Assembly (NCBI GenBank): GCA_015680685.1
Contig: MNCI01017676.1
Span: 41,290 to 70,566, forward strand
Length of the DNA stretch: 29,277 nucleotides
From: Gnetum montanum
Taxonomy: Eukaryota; Streptophyta; Gnetopsida; Gnetales; Gnetaceae
Reading direction: 5' to 3'
Position 1 is the stretch's first letter; each line of letters starts with the position of its first letter. Below are positions 1 through 9,991 of this stretch, piece after piece. The translations under genes were made by a program, and so were the position numbers. The notes beneath the pieces are model-generated. The model saw nothing but the letters and a program-made list of their open reading frames with translations, searched no databases and had not been told where the DNA came from.

Positions 1-22
1 AATCTTTCTATGCTTTTTCTGT

Positions 23-512
23 TTACGCTATATCACGCAACGTAGCGTAATGGCGCTTAGCGTGATTTTGCTTAAACATAGTCCGGCATCAGAAGGATAG
101 TTGCTTCGGCATAGGGAGAAGCTTAAGCAGCGTGATATGCGACTTCTTGTGTATTTTGCTAAGTCTTTTGTTCAAGGCCAGGTTTACGCTCTATTACGCA
201 CGACAGCGTAATAAGCTCCAGAACAGTCAAAGGAAAAGTTTAAGAAAATGCGATTGCTCATCATACGCTCATCACGCAACGCAGCATATCACAGCGTATT
301 GCGTCGCCAAGCTAAACTTTGTTCTACACTTCATTACGCACGGCTGCGTAAGCAAGCGTAAAATAGCTTTAACTCCATTGTTCCCATGTTACGTTACGCT
401 CATACACGCAACATAGCGTGAATGAGCATGATATAACCCAAAGACAGTTGAGACATGCCCGACGCGCATCTCTTCTTCACACGCACAATACGCAAACGAG
501 CGTATTGTGCGT
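23..512 (+). repeat. Array of GCGTA/TACGC inverted repeats in U3
   Basis: At least five short inverted repeats share the half-site TTACGC/GCGTAA: 23-30 with 43-50, 193-199 with 206-212, 263-269 with 293-299, 334-340 with 345-351, and the longest at 481-493 with 500-512. The last is a perfect 13-bp stem with a 6-base loop. Further single copies lie between them. They all lie upstream of the TATA box, so they could be transcription factor sites or cruciform/hairpin structures. The 3' LTR copy keeps most arms; its long stem (16252-16283) has one mismatch. Confidence 0.85.
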
Positions 513-612
513 AGTCATGAAGTTTGACGCAAAAATAGTCAAGTCAACAGTACCCAAAACATTCGGGGCACACGTCATCAGGGTTGTGCCTTTTCCATAG
601 GGCGTAGCAGCC

Positions 613-620
613 TATAAATA
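613..620 (+). promoter_or_regulatory. LTR TATA box
   Basis: TATAAATA is followed by a short GC-bearing stretch, as in plant Pol II promoters. It predicts transcription start near 640-650, which would set the U3/R boundary. The identical box is in the 3' LTR at 16384-16391. Confidence 0.75.
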
Positions 621-1304
621 CCCTAGTTGACAAAGATACAAGGGTTGGCAAATCAGAGAAGCAAAGGCATTTTTTTTTCTGAGCACTGGAGCACTTATCA
701 TTTTTGAGCAAAGACACGGAGAGCAGTGCTTTGGCAATTGTTGACAGCATCACCTTCTGGCGGAAACAGAGCACAGTTCGCTTTGAGCATCGGCGACAGG
801 AGTAATCGTTCTGCTGGGAAGACTCTATTGGTCGGAAATAGTTTGATCAGTAGACGTCAGAGCTTGACCTTCCTTGCATCCCGACTTTAGCCCATGAGGT
901 AGATCGGACTTCTGTTTGGACAGTTTTCTTGTTGTTTTGTGCTTGCTTTACATCTGGTAATCGGGGTCTCCCTAGTGTAACGAGATATACATTCTTCAAG
1001 TCAAAGCGTAGATCTTGAAACTACGTGTTTCTCTTATGTCAGCCTCCTCTTATCATGTTTAACGTTATCATCGTTGCAATTCATCTACATCATTTTCCCC
1101 TCGTTTTTGCGATTCCTCGAATTAGATCGTTTCACGAGATATTCATCAGTTTATTGATTAGTAAGTCCCTGTCTAATCGACAAGACCGTTTAGGGTGTCG
1201 CGGATTCGTTTTTCCAGCATAGCCCTCGCACGGATCCGTGGTTAGAACTGTGTACATGGAATTTGTTCGGTATTTTCCAGCTGCCGACATTTTTCGTCGT
1301 TACA

Positions 1305-1549
1305 GTTTTCTGGCGCTAGAAGGAGGGCCTCTTAGGTTCCGATCTGCCTTTTTCGGGTAGCCCTATTAGCGATCTATACCCAAAATCATAAACGTAATAC
1401 CTCCAGGGAAGCTTACGGTAGATCGTGTGGTGTAGATCGGTCTCAGCAACGATTCCTTTAGAATCCTATAGGGTAGAAAGCCTATTTGTGATCTTATTGC
1501 CAGCCATTTTTTAGATTCGATTACCAGTCACTGTCAATCTCATTAATCA
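1305..1549 (+). other. Untranslated leader between 5' LTR and gag
   Basis: Apart from the primer binding site, this stretch has no long open frame on the sense strand. It would be the 5' leader holding packaging and dimerisation signals, but I see no specific structure. Confidence 0.6.
1311..1328 (+). other. Primer binding site
   Basis: TGGCGCTAGAAGGAGGGC starts six bases after the LTR end. TGG is the complement of the tRNA CCA tail and the position fits a plus-oriented LTR element. TGGCGC starts are common in Tat and Athila elements. I cannot name the tRNA without a tRNA set to compare. Confidence 0.75.
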
Positions 1550-4438
1550 ATGGATTCCTTTTACACAACCACAACCGCCATGGTCCCTGTCGATTTGGGT
1601 GCCACATCTGTGAACCCTATCGCAGTCGTTGGACCAGCTCCTGGCACAGCGGGATCTCAAGGGCCATTGCGCCGATCATTGAGACTTCAGGGAAAATAGC
1701 CCATCTTCACAGTCATAACCCCTGAAGAATACAACTTTATATGTGTTAAGATCCAGGCGAAGCTGGCTCTTAGCCGAGCCGAAGTCAAAGCGAAACGAAA
1801 CTTTGAGGTGGTCCACCGAGGGGGCCATGATTTCAAGCCAACAACTTACGACATCATTCCCTTGACCGAACACCAACATGAACTCATTACACAATTGGTC
1901 ATGGCCAAGGGCCAGGCGGCACAAGCTGTGGTGGAGCCCCAGCATGGGGAAGAGGAAGAGGATGAATTGGTAGCCTAGTCGAAACATTCGTTCCATACTC
2001 TGAGCCCCAAGCGTACATAAATCCCCTATTTGCCATGCCGCAGGCCACCGCACAGCCGTCTGGGCTGCAAGCACAAATATCGCATAATAACATGGGGGCA
2101 GTTTCATCACCGCGGGTACTTAGCATCCCAGTGGTGGTCCCGGCGACCACCGCGTCCCATTCTATCCCTCAGATACAACCTCACAACATGTCCGCAATGA
2201 GCTCGGCGCAGACCTTGTCGCTTTCGCCCCCTCCAACTCAACAAATCACCGCAGCTGTTCAGCCACAAACATATATCCAACAGCCAGCCCCAAGTCAGTG
2301 GCCCAACCTGGCGGCGCAACATACTTAGTCTACACTGTATTGTACGCAACCCTCCGTCGCACCTGCAACGCAAGTTCCACAAGCGGTCCCGCAGTATAGC
2401 TATCCCTATCTTATGCAGCAGGTGGTGGCTAACCCCTCTTCGCAAACCAGTGGGTGGTGGTCTTCACAGGCCCCTCCACCTATAGGGATCCCCGCCCCAC
2501 AAGCAGCCAGTCAACCTCTCCTGTCTTTTCTGTTCACTCGCGCCGCCCTCCCAGTCCAACCTCCTATGCATTCTGCACAGGCACCTCCGTCAACGGGTCT
2601 GGATCAAGCCTTCCAGCTTATACAGACTCTCACCGAGGAGGTTCGACGTCTCAAAGCTACTGGTTCTGATACTATTCAGATCATGGACTTTTACCAGGAT
2701 GATCCGATTAGTCCAACGGTCCCTATGCTGTCATTGCCGCCAGGGATGTCTCTGCCTCATTTTACCAAGTACAATGGGGAGGGAGATCCCAATGCCCACT
2801 TGGTTACGTTTAGGTCTGAATCCTTGTTGTTGCAACAGTGGCCACACACCATCATCCGAGTCTTTGCAATGTTGTTAATAGGGAAAGCTTTGGATTGGTA
2901 CCGAGCCCTCCCACGCTCTTCCGTCTCAACCTTGGAAGAGCTACTGACCCAGTTTGTGACCCGTTTCAAATACAACTTGAAACCGGAAGTCACATTGGAT
3001 CAGCTCATGGGGGTGAAACAAGACCCGCTCGAGCCCGTCCAAAAGTTCATACAGCGCTGGAATGCTACCTTAAATGAGATCCGCGAGCCGATCGCAGATT
3101 CACATCTACTTGCCATATTCAAGGGAGTAGTCAATGACTTTATTAAGTCAAAGCTATATTATCTTTCCCCCAACTCTCTACACTAGGCCTTCGCTCAAAC
3201 TAGAAGCATCCAAGATGCTGCGGAGGCCAGCAAAGACCCGACGTATGTCCCCTACAGGAATGCGCATAACAAGGGCAAAGACAAGGGTAAAGCAGCGACA
3301 ACGACAGTAGCTGCAATGACTGAGAGTACAAAAACCAAGAATAAGAAGGCATCCACGATGCCTCCTGAAACCACGGCTGGTGTCGGCACTAGCCAAGACA
3401 CGACTGCCCCTGAAAAGGCCCCCCAGCCTAGGCCAAACTTTGAGCGTAAGGATCACTCAAAGTACACGGCATTACCTGTAAAGCATTCTAGACTGCTGAA
3501 ACAACTGTTAGGGGCAGGGCACATTCAACCTAAGAAGGTGTCTGAGGAGGCTCTGAAGCGTCACAGACGTCATTGTGAACTGCTGAAGAACCCTTCTCTA
3601 GCCTTGCCTAACAAACCGCCAGTTCCAAGATCTTTCAGGCTGGACCGTTTCTGTGACTACCACCAGCTGTGTGGTCACGATAAGGATTACTGTTGGGCGT
3701 TGAAAGATGACATTCAACGTATGCTGGATGATGGTTCACTCAAGTTAGACAGTAGCAACCCGACGCGTCCAGAAAACCAAACATTGCACGTGTATAAGGA
3801 CCCGTTGAACACAAACGACGACCCTTATACAATCACTGTGGTAAGTATGGACAGTGAGAGGAGGGAACCGCCAAAACAACCTTTTATTTTGCATATCCTT
3901 GCCAACTCATAAAGGGGGCCAACCATTTCATCAGCAGCCAGTGGGGTCTCGAGGCCACCCTTCATTATACGGGCACCTTCTTAGATGCACTCTCAGTCAC
4001 GCAGCAATAGCCAAGCTGTGGCCTCGATCGCGCCCACACCCAAGGCACCCTTCATTATCAGGGCACCAAAACCACCAGCTGCTACTCTCACACAAGGGCA
4101 GACCTCTGACCAAAAGCGTCAACCCTCACCTCCCAAACAAAAGGGAGAGGACACATTATTTAACGCAACGAAAGACCACTCTACGCTCGACTTCCCTAAG
4201 CCTAGGCCCCTGGCCTCTGTGCCTTCACCTGTACCTCAGGGACAGGACAAAGGTGTGGAAACACAACCACCTTCTCTTGGCAAGAAAAAGAGCAACCCTT
4301 TGACTAACACCGTCCCACATTGAGAGATTCATCTCTTGGGTCGAATGGAAGAAGACAAGGGGGAAAAACAACCTAGCCGGGAGAAGGACCTCCTCGACGC
4401 ATTTACGCAAGTTAAACAGGCTCTCAAACAAAAAAAAC
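1550..4438 (+). pseudogene. gag: gag polyprotein (Retrotrans_gag type), decayed
   Basis: Gag forms the particle and packages the RNA. The ATG at 1550 opens a frame whose product begins MDSFYTTTTAMV. It has a stop (TAG) near 1697 and another near 1976, then a one-base frameshift near 2007-2012, after which frame continues from about 1981-2010 to 4323. The capsid-like domain lies at about 2757-3180 (HFTKYNGEGDP, LDWYRALP, LLTQFVTRFKYN), and element B has a close copy. A zinc-knuckle-like C-x2-H-x4-H-x4-C is at about 3649-3690 (CDYHQLCGHDKDYC). The C-terminal part has PFIIRAP-type repeats. Stops at 2326, 3184, 3910, 3982 and 4321 interrupt the frame; where the element B copy or context allows comparison, most sit at expected glutamine or arginine codons. 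An extra base in the A-run near 4430 moves the frame into the protease region. Confidence 0.88.
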
Positions 4439-5219
4439 ATGACGCTGAGCCTTTATGACCTGCTTATGACGTCTCGAGAACACTGTGAGGCTATGGTTCG
4501 CATGCTGACATCCATATCAGTGGATGAAAGCTTGCCAGCGGAGGAGGAAGCGATACATGCTGTCATGTTTCCTTCCGAAGCTGAGCAACCTACGCCTTCC
4601 TCGCTGACCTTCCACGACTGGTCTATCAAAGACGATCCTGAGAAAGGTTAGGTGATAACTGAACCCATGTTTATCACTATTCGGGTCGGTCAATACCGGA
4701 TTCGGAGAGTGCACATGGACGATGGTGGAGCTACCAACGTCATTCCCTATTCCATCGTGGATAGGTTGGTTCTGGTCGACTAGATCACGCCCATGACGAC
4801 AGCCTACGTAAAATCATTCAACGGGGCACGGGTTCAAGTTAAGGGGACGGTGCGTATTGAGTTTGTGGTGGGGGATCAATTCCCAACAGAGGCCACTTTC
4901 TTAGTCGTCGAGGAGATGCCAGGGTTCAACCTGATCTTGGGGAGGTCATGCTTAGCCCAACTGAGGGTAGTTTCGTCACCGATACACCAAGAGATACATC
5001 TTCCCTATGCCGAAGGGGAGGTTGTGATACGCGGTGATGAAATCACCCCAAGACCGTCAATAACATTGAAGAAGAATGGGGTTCAGAGATAGAAATGACT
5101 GATGATCAAACCTGTCTCCAAACCCGTCAACAAGCTGACGGCAATGATGACGGTCTAGCTTGGGCCGACCTGCCATTTCCGAATGGCAGCATAGAGGAGT
5201 CAAACCATAAGTCTCCTCG
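4439..5219 (+). pseudogene. pro: Aspartic protease (PR) and C-terminal linker
   Basis: PR cleaves the Gag-Pol polyprotein. The active-site region reads HMDDGGATNVIP (about 4712-4750), matching VDDGATTNIV in element B, and the family flap/terminal motif is FNLILGR near 4925-4950. Both copies carry DDG rather than the classical DTG/DSG triad, a variant seen among Tat-type proteases. The frame is broken by TAG at 4649, TAG at 4782 and TAG at 5090, and moves to another frame for the linker (5095-5219). Being fused after gag fits a Gag-PR polyprotein. Confidence 0.85.
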
Positions 5220-5525
5220 CCCTTACGTGACGCTCAACATAAAGGCCATCAAGAGACAATTGCATATCAATGGTTGAACGATGATCCTTGTGTACATTGT
5301 CATGTCTTAGTGAGTTATCATGGTTCCGACTTAGCAATTTTATTTCATGCATTTTTCATGTTACTTTTGTTTTCGGTCCTTACGCTGGTCATTTATCTTC
5401 ACATTGTTATCTTTTTCGTATGCATGATATTCACGTTGCCTGATCACGTTAGCATAATTACGCAAAATACTATACCAGTATCATTTACGCTTCCTGTATT
5501 GCACCATGGACCGCAATGGCCTTAA
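5220..5525 (+). CDS. Hydrophobic (membrane-type) tail of the Gag-PR frame
   Basis: After the linker, an open frame (multiple-of-three register) encodes a very hydrophobic stretch, including LAILFHAFFMLLLFSVL and then VIYLHIVIFFVCMIF, at about 5330-5435: two adjacent potential transmembrane helices. The stop TAA at 5523-5525 lies inside the first copy of the TTAAACTAG motif. Element B has an equivalent tail with one helix, ending in the same CCT-TAA-ACT-AG context. I infer a membrane-anchored C-terminus on unspliced Gag-PR. In this copy two frameshifts separate it from PR. Confidence 0.5.
   Translation, partial: PLRDAQHKGHQETIAYQWLNDDPCVHCHVLVSYHGSDLAILFHAFFMLLLFSVLTLVIYLHIVIFFVCMIFTLPDHVSIITQNTIPVSFTLPVLHHGPQWP
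5310..5315 (+). promoter_or_regulatory. Possible 5' splice site for a sense intron
   Basis: GTGAGT follows a codon boundary (phase 0) just before the hydrophobic tail. Joined to the 3' splice site at 10525 it would keep the frame and fuse the Gag-PR linker directly to the RT region, skipping the tail, motif cluster and antisense gene. Ogre elements are known to have an intron between PR and RT. The donor choice is inference; other GT sites are nearby. Confidence 0.4.
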
Positions 5526-5674
5526 ACTAGTAACGCAGACTTGTACGCCGTTATCATTTACGCGTATTATACCATTGCCCACAACGGCCTTAAACTAGCG
5601 ACACAGAATTATGCATTATCGTTATTTACACTTTCTCTACATTACACATCCGGCCTGCGATGACCTTAAACTAG
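5516..5674 (+). repeat. Motif cluster 1: three copies of GGCCTTAAACTAG
   Basis: Copies start at 5516, 5583 and 5659 (AATGGCCTTAAACTAG, AACGGCCTTAAACTAG, GATGACCTTAAACTAG), about 67-76 bp apart, separated by sequence rich in TTACGC words. Element B has three copies at the equivalent place. Confidence 0.85.
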
Positions 5675-5867
5675 TAATTACATTCCATCAGTATAACTTA
5701 GGTGAAGTTCTTAACAATTACGCTCACGCATTATAATGCAAAAACACAACAATCAAAAAGGACAAAATAACTGGCACTTAACACATCCACCAGGTTTTAT
5801 AACACGTCCTTTCAGTCATTCCTAAAACAATACTCCACTTCACCCTCAAATAAAATTATGCGCAAAT
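5526..5867. other. Non-coding stretch downstream of the antisense gene
   Basis: Apart from motif copies 2 and 3 and scattered TTACGC words, no gene is visible. It would be the 3' untranslated region of the antisense gene and part of the proposed sense intron. Confidence 0.5.
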
Positions 5868-6164
5868 TTACGCATTTCCTCTACTGCCACTGTCGTCGGT
5901 ATCTCTCAAGTCCAGATCCAACGCTAATGGATCGTCCTCTAATGGGTCGTCGTTTCCAGGAATCATTCTTTTCCGAAGAACTTCCCCTTCATGAGGTCCT
6001 TGTTCCTGCGTCGGCTCCACGGGAGGACGCTCTTCATCACCGCACTCCTCCTCCTCCTCTGCTTCTTCCTCTACTTCCGCTGCTTCCTCTGCTTCTTCCC
6101 CTGCTTCCACTGCTCCCTCCGTTGACTCCTCACCTGGCTCATCTTCCCTATCCTCAGCTGGTAC
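5868..6164 (-). CDS. Antisense gene last exon: acidic tail
   Basis: Acceptor GTATTTAG|GT joins in phase 0. The product is a Glu-rich run (about 6020-6130) followed by a mixed acidic end and TAA at 5868-5870. Acidic tails occur in chromatin-binding and transcription-related proteins; nothing more specific can be said. Confidence 0.7.
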   Translation of the reverse strand, partial: VPAEDREDEPGEESTEGAVEAGEEAEEAAEVEEEAEEEEECGDEERPPVEPTQEQGPHEGEVLRKRMIPGNDDPLEDDPLALDLDLRDTDDSGSRGNA

Positions 6165-6244
6165 CTAAATACAGTAAGCACATTAGCTACATAAGATTTA
6201 ACATCATAATTAGAAAATACAAACTAAGTCATGCATAAACTTAC

Positions 6245-7051
6245 TTGCGATGGCCCTACTCCCGCAGCAAAGGGAAGCTTGTCCAGACCAGCCCATAGAC
6301 ACTCCATAATCTCTTCCTCCGTCAGATCTGGCCATACATCCTCTCCCAGGGCAGCTCCGACCTTCACTTTCCCTTTCTCCACGCTACTCCAGCGGGAAGA
6401 AAGTGGGGATTGTGGCTTGACCCCCAGGGAGAGTCATTGCCCTTTCTGGGGGCACGCTTACAGTCACCTGCTCCTCGAACTTCTTGAAGGCTTCAGAAGC
6501 TTCGATGACGTCCAGGAAGACTTCCAAGGACTGAGCCCTGACAGCAAGAGCACGGTAGAGTTTCCGATAAGCAACGTTCTCCCGCTTGTACAAATGCTTA
6601 TGGTCCTTCTCCTTCTGCCCCCATTCTTGCACTTTTGCACAATAATCCCTCCAGTCCTGACTCTTCTGGGCTAGGAGTTCTATCTGCATCCACTGTTCGA
6701 CCAATGCCCGACTAGTCTGCACGCTGTTTTTGATGGCTGTCCAATACCGGGAGTAATCGACAACAGCGGTGCGCCAGTCTTCATCCCCTGTCGCTCGCGC
6801 CTGAAGGAAGTCGCATAGTGATTTTAAGTCTCTGACCTCTTTGGTCAGAGACTCAACCCTCTATTCTGACTTCTGCAGCCTTTTCCATAGATTTTCATTT
6901 ATGCCCCTACTTTCCCATAAGGAGCGTGTCGAGCGTAACGCACATTTACGCAGTTCCTCATAAATGTGACGTGGCACAACTGCTTCATTGGATGGTGGTT
7001 CCACTGTGTCCAGATCAATGGGCTCTGTGTGATCCCATCGTAGGCAAGCTC
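6245..7051 (-). CDS. Antisense gene exon 8: coiled coil
   Basis: Acceptor TTCTGTTAG|GA, donor TCGCAA|GTAAGT. The product is charged and helical with heptad-like spacing (LWKRLQKSE, then RVESLTKEVRDLKSL), consistent with a dimerising coiled coil. TAG at 6861-6863 stands where a Gln would fit the heptad. A stop at 6384-6386 and a frame change near 6380 mean that either a short extra intron or a one-base indel lies there; downstream the frame is open to the donor. Confidence 0.65.
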
Positions 7052-7129
7052 CTAACAGAAACAATCATCAAATGTTGATGAAACATTACCGCTAAGTAAT
7101 ACCACAGACTTACTATGACCATAACGTAC

Positions 7130-7258
7130 CAGCTCCCGGTTCGACGCGCTCCAGGCGCTCGATCATGTCACTGACAACGCCTTCCATGAAGGCAAATTTG
7201 TCAGGGAAGTTTCTCCACGCTCTGCTCACAGCGACAGACGTGGATACGTCCTCTTCTC
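7130..7258 (-). CDS. Antisense gene exon 7
   Basis: A 129-base exon between ATGCTACAG|GA and GCTG|GTACGT, phase 1 in and out. It encodes about 43 residues including DKFAFMEGVVSDMIERLERV, a predicted helix. No domain recognised. Confidence 0.65.
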
Positions 7259-7328
7259 CTGTAGCATAATTCCGTCAAACACTTTATCTATTTATAGAAT
7301 CCTGCAAAAGTGCTAACACACACATTAC

Positions 7329-7652
7329 CTCTACCGGTGACAGTGGCAACTTCACCAACATCTGCCGTCCCCTTTCCCTCTTCACGCGCTTGAGCCAGTG
7401 CATCGCTGGTTCCAGTGGCCGGGGCCTCTACATGTACCCGGTCCTGTGCCCGGCTCCCGCTAGTAGCCGGGACCTCCTCACGCATCAGAGCTTGTGCACG
7501 GCTCCCGCAAGCAGCTGAGGCCTCCTCACACACCAGAGCCTGTGCACAGCTCACGCTAACAGCTGGGGCCTCTTCTTCCAAAATTGAGGCCCCCTCTCCA
7601 CGACGTAATACTACTGCCCCTGTCTCAGGGGTCAGTTCCTCTGTAATTCTCA
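7329..7652 (-). CDS. Antisense gene exon 6 with four 16-residue repeats
   Basis: Acceptor TAAACAG|TG, donor GAG|GTAATG, phase 1 both sides. The core of the exon is four imperfect tandem 48-bp units (about 7385-7580) with a pattern like xPATSGSRAQALxREE, so the product is Ala/Glu-rich. The repeat is translated in one frame with no stop. Confidence 0.7.
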
Positions 7653-7744
7653 CTGTTTACATCACAACACCTTAGCATGTCATTCCACACTTTCTAAAAA
7701 AAAACAAAAACAAACATTGCGTAATATAATTCCTTCACGCTTAC

Positions 7745-8785
7745 CAAGCGGAGGCTTACTTCGCTGAACTTTGACTGCCACAGTTCAGCCTGCGTCACTC
7801 TTAGGGGCCTCGACTATACGGAGCCTTTTATGCCGAGCTGCAGGTTCTACAATTTCTTCTGCCACGCGTTTCCCTCGTGAGGCATCGCTAGTGTAAGTAG
7901 GCATTATCCCGCCTACGCTGTCGAGACCTCGCACTTGGGGCACCGCCAAACCCTTAGTCGTTATAGACAATGACTCCCCGATCCCCTCCGGTGGATCCTG
8001 CCCATGGGTAGTGCTGAGGATGTGGGCAATCCAAGGTCTGGACAGCTGGTCTCGATCTTGCTGCACCCAGACCCCATTCCTTTGGATGACCAGAAACTTA
8101 GCAAACCACCGGAGGCAAGCTATGAAGAACGCGTAATGCACGTTGAAACGGGATTTAAGCTTCTTGCGAAGCTTGATCATCTCATTACGCAGTCCCTTGG
8201 CAAAATAGCTTGCCCAATTGAACTGGGTCCCCTCCTCCAGAACCTCTCGGATAATACGGGTCTGTTTTACAGAAAAGAACTTCCCCTGTGAGAGAGTTTT
8301 GGGGAAAGTCCGGGATCGAAAAAGGGGGTAAAGTGTCTTGGCAACGCCCATCTAGAATCTTTCACAAGGAAACCCTTTCGTCTCCTTCGGGACCCTTACC
8401 CACTCCTTCAGCCAATCCTGGAAGGCAAGGCTCCTCTTTACCTTCTCACTTATGGGAAGGCCGTCCAAGAGGATGCCAAATAGGTCCACGAAGAGCTGAG
8501 CATCAATGTCAAAGCTTACGCATACGTTGTGTACGCGCGTGCGAAAATGCTCTGCCTTTTCGTTGAAGGAGTTGACCAGGGTTAGCATTTCACTGGCAGG
8601 GACATCAGAAGTCGCGGCTAAAAATAGGTGCATTAGCCCTGCTGCTTGGATCTTACTGGTCACTGCGACTGGGGCTGCCGAGTGGCTAAGCCAGTGCTGT
8701 ACGTCCTTGATGTCACCGTAGCGGAAGAGGACAGCGTTCGCCTCATGGCCGGAAATCGTAAGGGTAATCTCCCGAGATTCCCTAA
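7745..8785 (-). CDS. Antisense gene exon 5: large domain of unknown function
   Basis: A 1041-base exon from acceptor TTGTTCAG|TT to donor CTTG|GTAAGC. It encodes a mainly helical domain (VQHWLSHSAAPVAVTSKI, FVDLFGILLDGLPI, FNWASYFAKGLRNEMIKL) followed by a basic, low-complexity end (HKRLRIVEAPK). The layout loosely recalls plant retrotransposon-associated 'transposon protein' families, but I cannot assign it. TAG at 8352-8354 and TGA at 7785-7787 interrupt an otherwise continuous frame; each is one C-to-T step from Gln or Arg. Confidence 0.7.
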
Positions 8786-8873
8786 CTGAACAACGTGAAA
8801 CACAAGTCAAACCAAAGCACTATTACGGAATGTCTGCAATTTACACTTATATTACGCAACATAACCGCCTCAC

Positions 8874-9148
8874 CAGGCCCAAATGGCAAAGGAAATGGCG
8901 GCAAGTTCCTCTGCACGTCCTCAACAGTAAGGGGCGGGTCTAAGGTCCAGTCATCGTGCAGCCACCCGAGTCTCTGGCAATTCTCAAAAGCCTTAGCGTA
9001 GCGGGTGGGGTACTCATGCATGTCAAAACCAATATGCCCGATAACACCAGCGCGCACGTTGCTAGTTGAGGTGAATGCACTTATTGCTATTTCAGCCCAT
9101 GACAACGTATCTCCATTTCCTACTAACTTGTTGTCATGGATAAAAAAC
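8874..9148 (-). CDS. Antisense gene exon 4
   Basis: Acceptor TGGTACAG|G and donor CCTG|GTGAGG give a 275-base open exon (phase 2 in, 1 out). The product continues the HAD-like region (HDNKLVGNGDTLSWAEIA) and ends in a proline-rich linker (NLPPFPLPFGP). I recognise no further domain. Confidence 0.7.
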
Positions 9149-9269
9149 CTGTACCATACAACGTAGGCTTATTTCACATTTTGCACCTAGGCTTCTCTTA
9201 CATTGCACATCAATAACAGACATATAACGACAACAACGAAAAAATAGACAGTTAATAAAATTCGCTTAC

Positions 9270-9719
9270 CCACCTGCGTAGTACACTATGCCTTGTGGGT
9301 TCTGGAAATAGGTCGAGACATGGCGTGCCACGAACAACGTGTTATATGCATGATAACAGCTGAATAGGGCCATTTCCCACAACCAGTTTAAGTTCCTTAA
9401 GCCTCAGGCGCTAAGCTCTTGGTCCTCGGGATGACCCGTATCGATGGTCCTGTCTGTCAAAAAGGCTAGAATCCCTTGCGCAGAACCCGCCAGCAGGTGC
9501 TCTAAAAGGGCACTGGCGATGTCACCAGATAGATCAGACCAAACAATGACACTGTAGTTGCGCAGCAAGAACTGCAGAAACTCCAGCGCACCCCGTCGAA
9601 ACCATATGGCCCTCCCTTGCAACCGCATGTGCGGGGGAGGGACATTGGGGACCATGGGATTTATACAACACAAAACCCCAACAATATCCAACACAACCAG
9701 AATGGGCTTTAGCGCAACG
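9270..9719 (-). CDS. Antisense gene exon 3: HAD/FCP1-like domain with lost catalytic residues
   Basis: The acceptor is TTTTTGTACAG|C and the donor GG|GTAAGC, phase 2 at both ends. The product has KPILVVLDIVGVL, which aligns with HAD motif I (DxDGxL) with the second Asp replaced by Val; RGALEFLQFLLRNYSVIVWS, as in the FCP1/NIF family (a Ser/Thr sits after VW); and YNTLFVARHVSTYF, where family members have a T-L-[LF]-[IV]-D-D-S core, so the DD pair is lost. I therefore infer a catalytically dead HAD-like domain derived from a plant CTD-phosphatase-like gene. TGA at 9404-9406 interrupts it in this copy, but the frame is open on both sides. Fold assignment is from motif memory only. Confidence 0.6.
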
Positions 9720-9991
9720 CTGTACAAAAAACCCAATACATACATTAACACCTACATTTACATTTGCATGACTAATATAGAAAACTTATAAACTACACCT
9801 AGTTATCCAGGCCGAAATCGCCCAAACCCTTGTAATAACGCAAGGTTCGTCCCTGACAACGGCGGTAGACGCAACCCCATTAAACCCTCGCACTAACCCG
9901 AGGTCCACAATGTTGAAATTCACTTTCACGCAAAAGACATCATGAAAAGTAGATATTAAAAACAAACATAAGCACATGAAGAACGACCTAC

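Larger units (their letters stand above)
1..1304 (+). repeat. 5' LTR of element A (left end cut by window)
   Basis: Positions 1-1304 align without any net indel to 15772-17075 at a constant offset of 15771. I counted about 57 mismatches (around 4.4%), of which only about 4 are transversions. The LTR ends in TTACA at 1304, followed by six bases and a primer binding site. A TATA box at 613-620 separates a palindrome-rich U3 from R-U5. The short reading frames inside it are not credible genes. Confidence 0.95.

Noticed and set aside
1-620. Short ORFs in both LTRs (e.g. 418-600, 544-774 and their 3' copies)
   Set aside because: They lie in U3/R around palindromes and the TATA box, carry changes of amino acid between copies, and have no recognisable product.
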